Position numbers and translations under genes: made by a program. Positions 10,474-21,171 of a stretch of 64,000 nt of DNA are shown one piece after another. Position 1 is the first letter of the stretch. Each line of letters starts with the position of its first letter. Source of the stretch: Craspedostauros australis (taxonomy: Eukaryota; Bacillariophyta; Bacillariophyceae; Mastogloiales; Achnanthaceae); assembly GCA_026770025.1 (NCBI GenBank), contig JAMXDE010000011.1, positions 930,001 through 994,000 on the forward strand, read 5' to 3'. The notes beneath the pieces were generated by a model. It was not told the origin of the DNA. It made no database searches and saw only the letters and a list, made by a program, of their open reading frames with translations.

Positions 10474-12515
10474 TGTTGCTGTATTGAGTCGATTGGGTGA
10501 GTGATGTGAGTGATGTGTGTGGATGTTTATGGGGATTGCGGTTGCTGAAGCGAGAAGCTGTAACGCGAACCTTGGTGCTTGCGATGTGTTGTCGATAGCT
10601 GGTTTGGAAGAAGGATCAACAAGGACCAAGATGGAGGCTTCCTTTGGCGTGTGTTTCGGGATTGCAACTGGTCTGGATGTCGATGTCCTTGCTGTTGGGG
10701 TTGGGGGCTGTCGCCGATGTCGAAACTTGGTGAGACCGTTGTTGTCTGGTTGGGTGAGAATGATGATCCACCATGTCGTCAGCACCACGCAAAAAGCAGA
10801 AGGCAAAGAATCAATCCATCCAGAAGAAGATTGCGCGTCGCGATGAAATACGGATGCAAGTTCAACAAAAGCGCGACTGATAGGACTCACAAATATGAAT
10901 AAGTGCTACAACTACAAGTCTAGAGAGCGACGCAATTTGTTCCACTCCACGATGTGGCCAACTCGTGCAAAACAAGGTCTTGGTTGGTGTTCGCTTATGA
11001 CGTTTCACATTATGACCAATCGTGTCACATCAAAGACAGAATGACCATGGCATCAGGACATTTCTGGAAGAAAGAACCCAACATGTTTGTGACCGTTTGA
11101 TTAAATACAGTGCCCAGCGCGTGTGGCTGAGACTCCCGCCGCTTCCACGTCGTGTCGTGCGTTGTTCCCTTCGTGTCGCACTTTTGACTCTTTGTGTCCT
11201 TTCGTGTGTGTCGCTGGGCTCATGCGTTGGTGTGGGGAGCGCAAGAGTCGGTGCGGTCAGGGATCCCACAGAGAGAGGGAGAGGAAGAGAGCAAGAACAT
11301 CGTGGGTGGTCTTTGGCCCATGACAACCACGACGACAAGAACGGCAAGAAGAAGAGAGAGAAGAAACGCCGCATGGGCGGAGGACAGAACCCGAAACCGA
11401 GCAGCACGAAGGACATCACACACACGGAACAAAACGAGCGACAGCATCCCAGCCACCTTCGGGCAATGCAGCAAGCTGAGCGAAGGACCGTCAACAGACT
11501 GGAACAGAGGACCAAACCCCAATCATCATCACCAACACCAATCATCACCAACGCCAATCATCACCAATAGCTGCAACATCAACAGTATCAGCACCAACAC
11601 TCGGTCATCAACGATCTTTCCATCTACCAGCCGCCAACCTTCCACAAACCACCAGCCAACATCAGCCAACGCCAGCACCAAGGACACTTAGGACACTAAG
11701 GACACCAATCGCATTGCGCTGACTTGCATCGGTTCATCTCCGCCCCTCTGACAAATACACAGACAAATACACAGACACACACACAGACACCTTCTTCTCG
11801 CAGGTCGCCAACCACCTCCCCTTCATTCTCTTTCCCGAAAGGTCACTGGAGCAACAACAGCGAGCAAAGCCGTTGTGAACAAGAGCGTTTACAGCAGAGC
11901 AGGACACTCGTCAAGTGCTCGTGTTCATAGTTGTATTTGTGCCTGTGTCTGGAATTGTACGACCTATCACACACAAGATAAACCAGAAACAGCACAAGAC
12001 ACAGCAGCTGCAGCAATACAAGCAACAGGAACAACGGAACAACCATCCTACGAATACGAGCTACCTACTCTCCTCGTATCATCCATCATCGCCACAGACA
12101 ACCACAACTACAACTACAACCACAGCGCTGAGACACAACAGCGCCAATAGTTCCATCGGTCTCTGCCACCGTCGTCACCGTCGCAACCACGACAGCCAAG
12201 GGCGTCTTTGTTCCTTTTCATCCTTTGTCCCTGTGATTGCGCACCAGGAAAGACCAAAGACCAATACCACAACCGAGCTCAACTGAGGAAGGCAAAGCCC
12301 ATCCTCCATTCGCGGCAACGGCATCAGCCACAGACACAACCACGGACGCAACCACAGGCAATCGAACAAACCGCGAATACCGTTTCTCAACAACCAGGTT
12401 CAGCACAATACAACCCATCACATCACAATACAACCCATCACAATACAACGCAACGCAACCCATCACAACACAATACACAACCCATCACAACACACAATAC
12501 AACACAACAACCAAC
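10474..12515. other. Divergent intergenic region with long repetitive leader
   Basis: Two kilobases between the divergent dioxygenase and DPF-protein genes. The right part (about 11500-12515) is a Cys-free, His/Asn/Gln/Thr-coding low-complexity tract in all frames, with runs such as CAAATACACAGA (11750-11790) and CAACTACAAC (12105-12122). Its last 120 bases are CACAATACAACCCAT-type repeats, best read as a 5' leader. Large overlapping frames on both strands here are compositional. Confidence 0.5.
12396..12515 (+). repeat. Degenerate CACAATACAACCCAT-type tandem repeat in 5' leader
   Basis: Imperfect units built from CACAATACAAC and CCATCACAA run up to the ATG at 12516. The tract is A/C-rich with no G, like an unstructured leader for translation scanning. 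It is in frame with the downstream protein but low-complexity, so I place the start after it. Confidence 0.6.
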
Positions 12516-13985
12516 ATGACCGTCGATGTGGAAATCGAGGAACGGCTCAATGGCCTCATGAACCTGCTCAGCGCAGCAGGCATCAACATCAACTCCTCCA
12601 GCGAGGGCGCCAACAATGGTCAGGAGCAGCGACGCGCCGTCAAGGGCAACATCAGCGAGTCCACACCCTCCACCCAGTCCAGCTCCAGCGATGCGCAGAT
12701 CCTGGAAATCATCAAAAAGCTCAGACAGGCGCCGCCGGACTCGCCGGAGATTCTGGCCGCACTCAAGAGCCCGGAATTCCGCGCATTTGCGATGATCACA
12801 TCCCAGCAGGACAGCGGCGCTCGCAGAGGGGCAGCTCCTGCACCGCCCCGCAAACCCGCTCCCGCCTCCCTCGACGATGTCATAGACGACGATGATGCCT
12901 TTCCCAAAATCGGCCCTGGCTACTCAGACGAAGTCTCCGTCATGAGCGAGCTGTCCACGCCCACCGTCATGACCAAGCAGCCGATCGCCGAGGAAGAGCT
13001 TTACAAAGACGTCAACGGCAGCCCGGGAGGCCTGCCACCGCTCAATATCGCCCTCGGCCCTGGCCCAGCCCCGCCGTCACGGCCGCCCATGCAGATAGGT
13101 GCTGCTGCCTCCGGAGGAGCGCCCGCAAAGACGAGGAACCTCGTCAGCCAGGTCCGACCCGGCACATCCAGACGTGCCATTGCCAGAACTGGCGGAGCCG
13201 CGGCGCAGCGACGTCTCAACTACCAGCAGGCCATGGCCAAGCTCCACCCGAAGGATGCCGCCGCCGCCGCTGCTGCCGCTTCCTCCGGCAAGGCCGACAA
13301 GAACCACCTCGCCAACTTCTCGCCCAAGAAGGGCGCAGCCTTCTACCAGTCCTCGTCGCCGTCGCCAACCCAGGACCCTTCCGAATTCCCCAGCCTCGCA
13401 GACAACAAGAAGGGACGCGGCGTGCGCAAGGTCGCCACCGACGGCAAAAAGAAGAGCAAGCACAAATCCCTCGCGTCGCAGGAAGCGGCAGATCAATTCG
13501 ACGATCGCTCCTCGGAACACAAAAAGTCCTCCAGAAAAAAGAGCAGCAGGAAGGAATCCAGCTCCTCCAAGCAATCGCAAGCGGCATCGGGCTGGCCGGC
13601 ATTCGATGACGCCGCCAACACCAGCACCAGCAGCATCAACCGGAAGAAATCATCCTCCAAGGACCCCTTCGCTGTCGACGGCGACGGATTCTTCTCCAGC
13701 GATGCATTCGGCACCAACGCCTTCAGCTCTTCCAAATCAACGGGATCCGACCCATTCGCACCGTCCACAGGATCTGACCCCTTCTCCGAAGCCCCCTCCA
13801 AATCGAGACGCTCCAAGGAAGATCCCTTCGCCGACGCATCCGGTGGCAGCGGCAGCAAGTCCAGAAGTCGGAGCCAGAGATCTGGTGATGGCAACGTCTG
13901 GGCATCGGAAAAATCAGGCGGCAACAGGAAGGAACGATCGCGAAAGGGTGGCAAATCCAGCCGCCGGGCTTCGCTGTCCATGTAA
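12516..13985 (+). CDS. Disordered Ser/Lys-rich protein with four DPF motifs
   Basis: A 489-aa single-exon frame; the ATG at 12516 follows an ACAACCAAC leader. An upstream in-frame ATG at 12237 would add only low-complexity sequence. The N-terminus has a possible helix (VEIEERLNGLMNLLSAAG). The middle is Pro/Ala/Gly-rich with acidic patches, and an Ala run (KDAAAAAAAASS) lies near nt 13255. The C-terminal third is Ser/Lys-rich and contains DPF four times (SKDPFAVDG, GSDPFAPS, GSDPFSEA, KEDPFADA) plus Phe/Trp-Asp motifs (GWPAFDDAA). DPF/DPW/FxDxF motifs bind adaptor appendage domains in clathrin transport, so a role as an endocytic accessory linker is possible. This is inference from motifs only, with no folded domain to anchor it. 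The C-terminus is strongly basic (RKERSRKGGKSSRR). Confidence 0.65.
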   Translation: MTVDVEIEERLNGLMNLLSAAGININSSSEGANNGQEQRRAVKGNISESTPSTQSSSSDAQILEIIKKLRQAPPDSPEILAALKSPEFRAFAMITSQQDSGARRGAAPAPPRKPAPASLDDVIDDDDAFPKIGPGYSDEVSVMSELSTPTVMTKQPIAEEELYKDVNGSPGGLPPLNIALGPGPAPPSRPPMQIGAAASGGAPAKTRNLVSQVRPGTSRRAIARTGGAAAQRRLNYQQAMAKLHPKDAAAAAAAASSGKADKNHLANFSPKKGAAFYQSSSPSPTQDPSEFPSLADNKKGRGVRKVATDGKKKSKHKSLASQEAADQFDDRSSEHKKSSRKKSSRKESSSSKQSQAASGWPAFDDAANTSTSSINRKKSSSKDPFAVDGDGFFSSDAFGTNAFSSSKSTGSDPFAPSTGSDPFSEAPSKSRRSKEDPFADASGGSGSKSRSRSQRSGDGNVWASEKSGGNRKERSRKGGKSSRRASLSM

Positions 13986-15639
13986 AAGCCCCGCGGCCAA
14001 TCATCATAGAGCACAACGTGTTATGGTACGCTATTACACTGCACCGCATTACAACACGCTACGCTACCATACAGGTCTCGTATGTAGCAGTAGCAGTGGC
14101 AGGAACACTGCAAGGAAGATGCGAACGAAACGACAGGAGGAAGACGACTTTAAAGCGAGAGGAATACTATTATTTGCATGAGGACGGAACGAGGAACTAC
14201 CATGCACTTCGCCTTCATCCGCGTTTGTGAGGTGAGGACGCAGGTGCCGAAATAGACACTGGATGCAAACAGCGCAGAGGAATCATTTACGGCAACGCTT
14301 CATGCGATCTTCTGGAATTATGCGCATGCATGCAACCGAGCAACGATCGATCAATCAGCAACGAGCTGTGCTCAATTGGAGTTGGTACTTGTGCGACAAG
14401 GGTGTCATGCATACGTGCAATCCAACACATCCAGGCTGCTGTTGTGCTGCGCTCTGGGAGTATCGGCGGGAACCAAACAGACCAACCCGATACATCCTTC
14501 GGCAACACAATCATGCGTCAACGTGATCCAAGCAAAGCTGTATACTCTCTTCAAGTCTATTGGAACAGACGATGGTGCAAGCTGTCAATCAAGCATGCAG
14601 CGAATCAAGATGAAGACCGTCATCGTTGCAGAATTGTACAGTGCAAACAAAGGATGCGTCACCACCATGCCAAATGCAGTACTCCACCCCCCAATCTTCA
14701 AACCGCCGTTGAATTCTCCATGACCAACGTCCACTCCGCAAGTGCGTCGCTCGCTGCATTCGTGATTTCCTGACGCACCGCCTGGCATCGATCACCAGCG
14801 CTATGCTCGCCACTATCAATATCATCAACCACTACATATCAACGAATAATGTATTAGACCAAGCAAACGATCTCTGCTCGTCTGCGGAAATGCGGAGTTG
14901 TGGTGCAGGACACTCCTCGTTGTGCGCAGATCTGCGCCATCTTTCCAACTCCGAAACGAAGATAGCGCGAATGCGAGAGCGGGTGAGAGTATGTTTTCTT
15001 CTGCGTGAAAGGAGTATTGCACGAATGGGAGTACCAACCGGATACTCTCAAAGTTGGAACCCTTCCACTCCATTCTGCGACACCACGCCACACCACATCG
15101 CGCTGTACGAGCACCCTATTGACCTTCTTCTCCACATCTCGTCACCCAGGCCTACTTGCATGCTGGCACCATGGACTTCGCGACGCACCAATGTGGGTCA
15201 AAGACAACTCCTTTACAAGTACTCGTATGTATCAGCACAGCGAATTGGGTCGTTCGCCATGCCATCCAAAACTTCTTGCTACGAGAAATCGTGTTTCAAC
15301 ACGGTTGGCATTCCCTAAGAGGGAGACAACGCACGCCACGATAGAACATGCCGTGTGTACGATAAGAGGAGCGCTGCGATTGCAGTCACATCGTGGACTG
15401 TCGGAATCCATCATGTTGTCGTCCCACGCAATTCGGCATCTCCGATCGCAGCGAGCGGCAACCATGGCAACGCTCCTTTCTCATCGGTATCACCACGACC
15501 ATGTTTGCAATCGCCTCATTCATGTTCATAAAAATCACACATCACCTTCCGATCTCGCCACTGATCTGAATGTAACTGCGAGGCATTTCTCCACTCTACG
15601 CAGCAAGCACGAACAGCACCAGCAACATCCGACTTCCTC
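13986..15639. other. Intergenic region, no supported gene
   Basis: About 1.65 kb. Overlapping frames up to 265 aa exist on both strands but show no domain, signal or consistent composition, and none outcompetes its antisense partner. I see no RNA gene. Confidence 0.5.
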
Positions 15640-16329
15640 ATGTTCAACTTCTTCCTCAAAGATAACGAATCAAGCCAACGGCGCCGTTCATCGCGACGGT
15701 GCAAGAAGCCTCGACGACATCAGCAGAGTCTGTGGTCGTGGGCGCGTCCATACGGCAGCCGCCGATACCAACGGCACACCACCGAGGATACATGGAGCTT
15801 GATGGGAGATGAGAACGAAGAGCACCAGATTGAAGAAGACATCGATTATCATACGCCGGCACATGTGAGCAAACAGAAGCAGGCTGGGCCCATCAAGGCT
15901 TCGATGTCCTACGATGAGATATCGTCTCAGATTAGTGGTCCTGGCCCGGCAACATTGCTCTTCTGGAAGGACAATGTCTCGACCTTGACGAAGCCATCCC
16001 ATGCACCGGATCCGACGACACCCGACCGGCGAGATTCACCTGCGACCACGGCGGTGCCATCCCTGTCCCCGCAATCGATGCCAGGATTTTCAACCTTCCC
16101 CCTGCGCGCCGATCTGGATGATGTATCGTTCCAGGACTCCATCGAGAGCATGGATTCCTTGGCAGAGTCGTACTGGGATCCAGAAGACTGCGACGATGGA
16201 GATGCCTCCGTCCGGCGTATCGAGTTGCTGGCTACAAACAAGCAGAGCTTTCTGATGGAGCACATCCAATTCTTGTCCGTACAAACGCAACCGCGGCAGG
16301 TGCAGCTCGTGTACAATACGGATGCGTGA
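15640..16329 (+). CDS. Hypothetical acidic protein
   Basis: A 229-aa frame. The N-terminal 50 residues are Arg/Ser/His-rich and may not be coding. From about residue 55 (SLMGDENEEHQIEEDIDYH) the composition becomes protein-like: acidic stretches, a Ser/Pro/Thr-rich linker, and short motifs such as SMSYDEISSQISG, DDVSFQDSIESMDSLAESYW and HIQFLSVQTQPRQVQLVY. No family is recognised. The coding call rests on composition and length. An ATG at about 15801 (MGDENEE) would remove the odd N-terminus. A competing 205-aa antisense frame is less protein-like. Confidence 0.4.
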   Translation: MFNFFLKDNESSQRRRSSRRCKKPRRHQQSLWSWARPYGSRRYQRHTTEDTWSLMGDENEEHQIEEDIDYHTPAHVSKQKQAGPIKASMSYDEISSQISGPGPATLLFWKDNVSTLTKPSHAPDPTTPDRRDSPATTAVPSLSPQSMPGFSTFPLRADLDDVSFQDSIESMDSLAESYWDPEDCDDGDASVRRIELLATNKQSFLMEHIQFLSVQTQPRQVQLVYNTDA

Positions 16330-16627
16330 GTACTGCTCTGGCGATGACTGGTGCGAGTATGCATGCATGGATAAGTGGATAGATGGATGGACGACTTGGC
16401 TAAGTACACTAATTCACAAGTAGAGAATAGCTGTGTGTGAATGTTCGTAGTGGAAGGGATTACTGAGATTAAGCAAAGCACCCGAGTGCAGAGTGGCAAG
16501 GATTGCCAGAGGTATGCTACGTACGAGTCATGGTCTTCGAGCAATATGTTATCATCCTTCTCTCTCTCCAGAGAGACACAGAGAGAATGATGGTTCTCAA
16601 GAGCCGACTGTCTATCTACCTATTGAC

Positions 16628-19219
16628 CTACCTACGAGCACGAATGTGCGCACGGTCCTCAACCAGCCCGACTGCATACGTGTCGCTGCGGGGCTCGACG
16701 AATTCAGTGAAGAAAAGGTCGCGATAGCCGCTCAAGAATTTCCAGATCGAGCCATGGGCTGATTTTATCTCGTGCAGAGCTGAGAAGACCCGCCGTCCGG
16801 CGGGGGTGACTGGTTCGGATGGATTCTGCGTTCGCAGGTAGCGCCCAAGGTCTCTGCTTGAGACGGGTCTGCCACTCGCAACAATACAATCTCGAATGCA
16901 GTCTTTGAGATACTCGGCAGATGCGATGGCTTCTGCCGATGGTGGCGGCTCGACCTCCGTTGATGATGACGATGACAACGATGTCCATGGCGCTGTGCTT
17001 GCAGTCGACGTGTCGGCCGCTGATTGTAGCTCCTCCATTTGCTCCTTGACATCGTCTTGGATACGTTCCAGCAATACTTTCTTCAGCCCCGACACCTTCA
17101 GTCCGCGTTCGCGACAATACTCCTTCAGCTCAACAACGGTGCACGTGGTGTAATCCCTCGTTAGATGTGCTGACAACTCGACGGGCTCTGGGTTGGCGGA
17201 GGCGGGAGGCACATCATCGTGCGATTCGCCATACTCTGATCGGGCTATCGGTCGTGGTGCTCTCTCATGCAAGTGGGAAGGGATCGTGATGAGCTCTCGC
17301 GAATGTCTGGGGCGGTCTCTCCTACCCCTTCGCGCACCACCTTTCATATGCCTATGGCTTTCGGTGTACTCATATATCGAGAAGTGACAGTCAAGTGAAT
17401 CCGCCAAGTTTTCTATCTTGAGAAGCTCTTTCTCGTGATCGCTGAACGGCGCGACGGCCTGCTCTGCCCGAAGCACGTTCTCTGCCCTGTTCGTGGCTGA
17501 GATCCAGTACCCCGCAGATCTCCTATCCATGGATTTGTCCATTCTGAACACATCCCTTCTGGCTTCGAAGAAGTTCTTGAGACTTCCGTACCGCGCCTTG
17601 ACCTCCTGCGCCACCACGCGACGTCCGAGCTTCACCTCCTTGAGGAATCTCCCCACGTCGCGACTGAAGACGCGATCCTGACCAGATCCTTTGATGAAGT
17701 CGCAGACGATCTTCATCAGAGTATACGTCGTCATCGGAGGGTCTTCGTCGCCGCCGCTTTCGAGGATGAGATCATCGAAGTGATCTTCCAGCCAAATGGG
17801 ACGAAAATCCCGTAGCATCGGCGTCGTGTAGAGGTCCTGGTGACACGCGGTTCCCATGGACATGAGTGCGACCCTTCTGTTGTTCTGCCGGGTTCGGATC
17901 ATGGCGGGTAGGAAGTCCTTGTCGCCGGTGACGATGACACCGATATCGAAGGAGTCAGGGACGACGGATTCGTACACCATGTCGACAGCGAGCTGGATGT
18001 CGATGCATTTCTCAGCATGCCCCACGGTCTCGAGCACGTGGACTTTGAATCCGTGCTCCTGCATCTGCGTGAACATCTGCTTTCTCTTTTCTTTCGTGTT
18101 CGGTCTCATGGATGTGAACGCAGACACTCCCACGATCTCAATTTCTGGGATGGGTTCCGACTGGGTGCCATCGCCTCCTGCTGGGTTGTCCATGGGTGGC
18201 CGCTCACGACGTTGTTGAACGAGCTGGGCCTGGAGGTCGTCCCTGACGATGTCGGTAAACTTGCTCCAGTCAACGTACGACAGAGCCGTCCAGCTGCGGC
18301 TGGGGGAATACAGGGCAGCATTGCCGCTGCTCGACCTTTCGAAGAGAGAGTAGTAAAGCCACGTTCCATCGATGAAGATCTTCACCTTGTATTTGTTTGA
18401 TCGCTTCACAGTGTCTATCATGTCATCTTCGGTTGGCTCTGATTGCACCGAATTAGTGATGGCAGGGGTAGTAGAGGGAAACGCATCAACATCAACATCA
18501 GCGTCAACGTCAGCATCTGTATCAATATCAACAGTAGCCGCATCATCTTGTGCCTCATCCATGCCCAGAAGTTTGATCATGACGTTGAGTTGTTTCTGCT
18601 GCGCAAGAATTGCACGCTCAGACAGTCTCACCAATCGGCGTGCTTCTGCTAACGCAGCGCTAGCATGATCGATTGATTCTGCTTTCTCATTGTCGTCATC
18701 GTCCTCGAGATCTCCCTCTTCCGACGCGAACAGAGCCATGGGCAGTCGACATGAAATGGAACTTGGCGACTGATTTCTTAACCTGGCACTACGTTTGCGC
18801 TCAGTGCCAAGTTTCGAAATCGTGCATGTTGTTGATGTTGCTGGCGTTTTCTCGAACGCCGATGTGGATGTTGGGATGTGAGAGCGGGATGGCCGAACAA
18901 GACTGTGCACATAGTTGGATGACATGCAGTGTAATAGAATGCTGATGATCATCAACCCAGCTGCGCGAGGCACCCGCAATGTCGTCGTGATGTGCACCGG
19001 TGCAATGCCTGCTTTGCGTTTTCTCCTTGCGCCATTCTGTTCCAGCATTCTACTCGTAGGATGCTCATAATCCCCAAAGCATGACGCCGCATCTTCTGGA
19101 TGGCTTTGGCTGCAATCTGGTTGTTGCTGGTCCCGATTGCCATCGTCAGACCCATGTGTCTGATGCTGACGCTCATGCTGATGACTTCGTGGTCGATTAT
19201 GTTGCGGATCAATCCTCAT
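16628..19219 (-). CDS. NYN-domain nuclease with LOTUS-like and SAP domains
   Basis: An 863-aa frame ending in TAG. The likely start is the ATG at 18952 (MIISILLHCMSSNYVHS, a short hydrophobic, possibly targeting, N-terminus); an upstream ATG at 19219 is in frame. An acidic (D/V)n run follows (nt about 18480-18540). The NYN/LabA-like PIN-fold domain shows the expected acidic residues: KIFIDGTWLYYS, AEKCIDIQLAVDMVYE and GVIVTGDKDFLPAM, with SMRPNTKEKRK between them. Next is a winged-helix unit of OST-HTH/LOTUS type (FSRDVGRFLKEV ... YGSLKNFFEARRDVFRM). A SAP motif (CTVVELKEYCRERGLKVSGL) and a second LOTUS-like unit (VSSRDLGRYLRT ... HGSIWKFLSGYRDLFF) complete it. NYN domains are metal-dependent RNases; LOTUS and SAP bind RNA or DNA. 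A role in organellar or cytosolic RNA processing is inferred. Domain order is directly readable. Confidence 0.8.
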   Translation of the reverse strand: MRIDPQHNRPRSHQHERQHQTHGSDDGNRDQQQPDCSQSHPEDAASCFGDYEHPTSRMLEQNGARRKRKAGIAPVHITTTLRVPRAAGLMIISILLHCMSSNYVHSLVRPSRSHIPTSTSAFEKTPATSTTCTISKLGTERKRSARLRNQSPSSISCRLPMALFASEEGDLEDDDDNEKAESIDHASAALAEARRLVRLSERAILAQQKQLNVMIKLLGMDEAQDDAATVDIDTDADVDADVDVDAFPSTTPAITNSVQSEPTEDDMIDTVKRSNKYKVKIFIDGTWLYYSLFERSSSGNAALYSPSRSWTALSYVDWSKFTDIVRDDLQAQLVQQRRERPPMDNPAGGDGTQSEPIPEIEIVGVSAFTSMRPNTKEKRKQMFTQMQEHGFKVHVLETVGHAEKCIDIQLAVDMVYESVVPDSFDIGVIVTGDKDFLPAMIRTRQNNRRVALMSMGTACHQDLYTTPMLRDFRPIWLEDHFDDLILESGGDEDPPMTTYTLMKIVCDFIKGSGQDRVFSRDVGRFLKEVKLGRRVVAQEVKARYGSLKNFFEARRDVFRMDKSMDRRSAGYWISATNRAENVLRAEQAVAPFSDHEKELLKIENLADSLDCHFSIYEYTESHRHMKGGARRGRRDRPRHSRELITIPSHLHERAPRPIARSEYGESHDDVPPASANPEPVELSAHLTRDYTTCTVVELKEYCRERGLKVSGLKKVLLERIQDDVKEQMEELQSAADTSTASTAPWTSLSSSSSTEVEPPPSAEAIASAEYLKDCIRDCIVASGRPVSSRDLGRYLRTQNPSEPVTPAGRRVFSALHEIKSAHGSIWKFLSGYRDLFFTEFVEPRSDTYAVGLVEDRAHIRARR

Positions 19220-20036
19220 CCTGGACGATGGCTCACTCAGAGCGTCGGGCCCTTCCGCTCGATTTGGCTTGGCTCGGCTTGGCTCGGCTCGGCTCGGCTT
19301 GACTTGGGCTCACTTCACTTGACGAAACGCGGCTTTGGTCTCATCCACCACGATGCACTATTGTCCTTGATGGCTGCGTGTAATGGATGGTACGAGTACC
19401 AATGCTCTGCTCTGCTCTGCTCTCTCCTGGATGACTTTTGATGCCGATACGAAGCCTCTTCTGCTGACACTCCACGCGTTGCGTCTTGTCATACTATCAT
19501 GCGGCATCACATCAATCACCCCCATCAATCCCACACATCACCCAATCGCACTTCTTCAACAGGAACTTCGTGCGCACATGTTCTTTCTTCGCTTCCATTT
19601 TTTGCCGCGAAATTGGGATGGAAGGTGTGATATTCCACGTGGAAGTATCCGTGTTCGAGTGATTCGAAGAGTACTCACGAATGACACACGAATGGACTAC
19701 ACGGATCGAAAATGCTCCGATTCCCGAACAAAAAACACGTTTAGTAACTCGGTAAGGCACAGTGCGTGGTACAAAAACGACGTGCTCCTCACGGGCTTCA
19801 GCTCCGCGTTGTTTCGCGAAAACTGTCGGCGTGACATGAGGTGCCGCCGTGGTGGCCCAACATCAACGAGACAGAGGAGCAGGGAAGGAAGGAGATTTGG
19901 GAGACACGAGACGACGAGGCTGCACAGCACCCGACAGCGTTGACAACAACCGCTCGAGCATCTGCATCAGCACCAACCAAAGCAGCACCAAGAGGCAATA
20001 ACAAGCACCGACACATCCACTACCACCACCGCAACC
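19220..20036. other. Divergent intergenic region, NYN protein / RPL11
   Basis: About 820 bases containing the promoters of two divergent genes. A (GGCTC/GGCTT)n tract lies at 19264-19305. A 186-aa frame at 19383-19943 has no motif and looks spurious. The last 100 bases are a CAACA/CACCAC-rich leader for RPL11. Confidence 0.5.
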
Positions 20037-20567
20037 ATGGCCGAAGAGAAGAGCAACCCAATGCGGGACATCAAGGTTGACAAGCTCATCCTCAACTGCT
20101 GCGTCGGAGAGAGCGGAGATCGTCTCACGCGCGCCGCCCGTGTGCTGGAACAGCTCACAGGTCAGCAGCCAGTGTACTCCAAGGCCAGGTACACTCTGCG
20201 TAGTTTCGGTATCCGCCGTAACGAGAAGATCGCCGTGCACGTGACCGTCCGAGGAGAGAAGGCCCTCGAGATCCTGGAGCGTGGCCTCAAGGTCAAGGAG
20301 TACGAATTGCTCCAGAAGAATTTCAGCGAGACCGGCAACTTTGGATTCGGAATCAATGAGCACATCGACTTGGGTATCAAATATGATCCTACAACAGGTA
20401 TCTACGGAATGGACTTCTTCGTCTGCCTCACCCGACCAGGCGCCCGAGTAGCACGAAGAAAGATCCAGCAAGGACGTGTCGGACACAAGCACAAGATCAC
20501 CAAGGAGGACTCCATCAAGTGGTTCCAAGACAAGTTCGAGGGTGTTGTTCTTGCCAAGGCCATCTAA
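20037..20567 (+). CDS. RPL11: 60S ribosomal protein L11 (uL5)
   Basis: A 176-aa intronless frame, full length for eukaryotic uL5. Hallmarks are [20 protein letters not shown] at the N-terminus, [57 protein letters not shown] and [16 protein letters not shown]. The protein binds 5S rRNA in the central protuberance of the large subunit. The start context ACCATGG is strong and preceded by a CAC/CAA-rich leader. No targeting extension is present, so this is the cytosolic ribosome protein. Confidence 0.98.
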   Translation: MAEEKSNPMRDIKVDKLILNCCVGESGDRLTRAARVLEQLTGQQPVYSKARYTLRSFGIRRNEKIAVHVTVRGEKALEILERGLKVKEYELLQKNFSETGNFGFGINEHIDLGIKYDPTTGIYGMDFFVCLTRPGARVARRKIQQGRVGHKHKITKEDSIKWFQDKFEGVVLAKAI

Positions 20568-21171
20568 ACAATAGAAGCAAAGCATAAAAACCCCCCCACA
20601 CTCAAAGCTCCACTTGTAGTTCTGTTCGTTTCGTTTCTTCGAGCTGGTGTTTGGGAAGTCACGAGCGTGAGCTTTCGTGCATTGCTGGCTGATGTCTCCC
20701 AGACCATTTTCTGACAAGTCTCCTGATTTCAGGCGAAAGGAATTGCCTGCGAACGTGTTACTGCGAGTAGACGAGCACCTTGTTGGCATATGAATCTAGC
20801 TTCTTGGCATATGTCGCACGGATACGAGCTACGTCGAGGGATTGCCTGCCCTGAAGAAGACGGTTGAGGACTACACGCCCTTACCAATGCAACTCAGATT
20901 GCCGCTTTTAGTCTTCCTATTGTTAGTTACCAATAGTTACCAACTGTCATCAATAGCCAATTGTTAGAATTATTATGATACGTATAATATAATCGGTACG
21001 CCCAGTCTGGGCGATGACAGCAATCTCTTTACGACTTAACGATGATCAATGTTGACAATGCCAACGCAACGGAAAGCTCCCCCTATCACACGGCTTCTGC
21101 GTCCTGCCACGTTAGAATCAGAGCATCGCACTGCCCCAGCAGCAACATCAATATCAACCTCAACCCAGGGT
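20568..21171. other. Convergent 3' region
   Basis: About 600 bases between the RPL11 stop and the stop of the leftward helical-repeat gene. It contains an AT-rich stretch (20930-21000) with repeated TAGTTACCAA-like words, probably 3' UTR. No gene seen. Confidence 0.5.

Noticed and set aside
11022-11691. Overlapping frames of 165-182 aa
   Set aside because: Low-complexity His/Asn/Arg-rich sequence open in several frames on both strands, without a conserved feature.
12237-12515. Upstream in-frame ATG extending the DPF protein by 93 aa
   Set aside because: The extension only translates the repetitive leader; the ATG at 12516 begins protein-like sequence.
19863-20789. 308-aa minus-strand frame over RPL11
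   Set aside because: Antisense to a highly conserved ribosomal protein gene, with no motifs.
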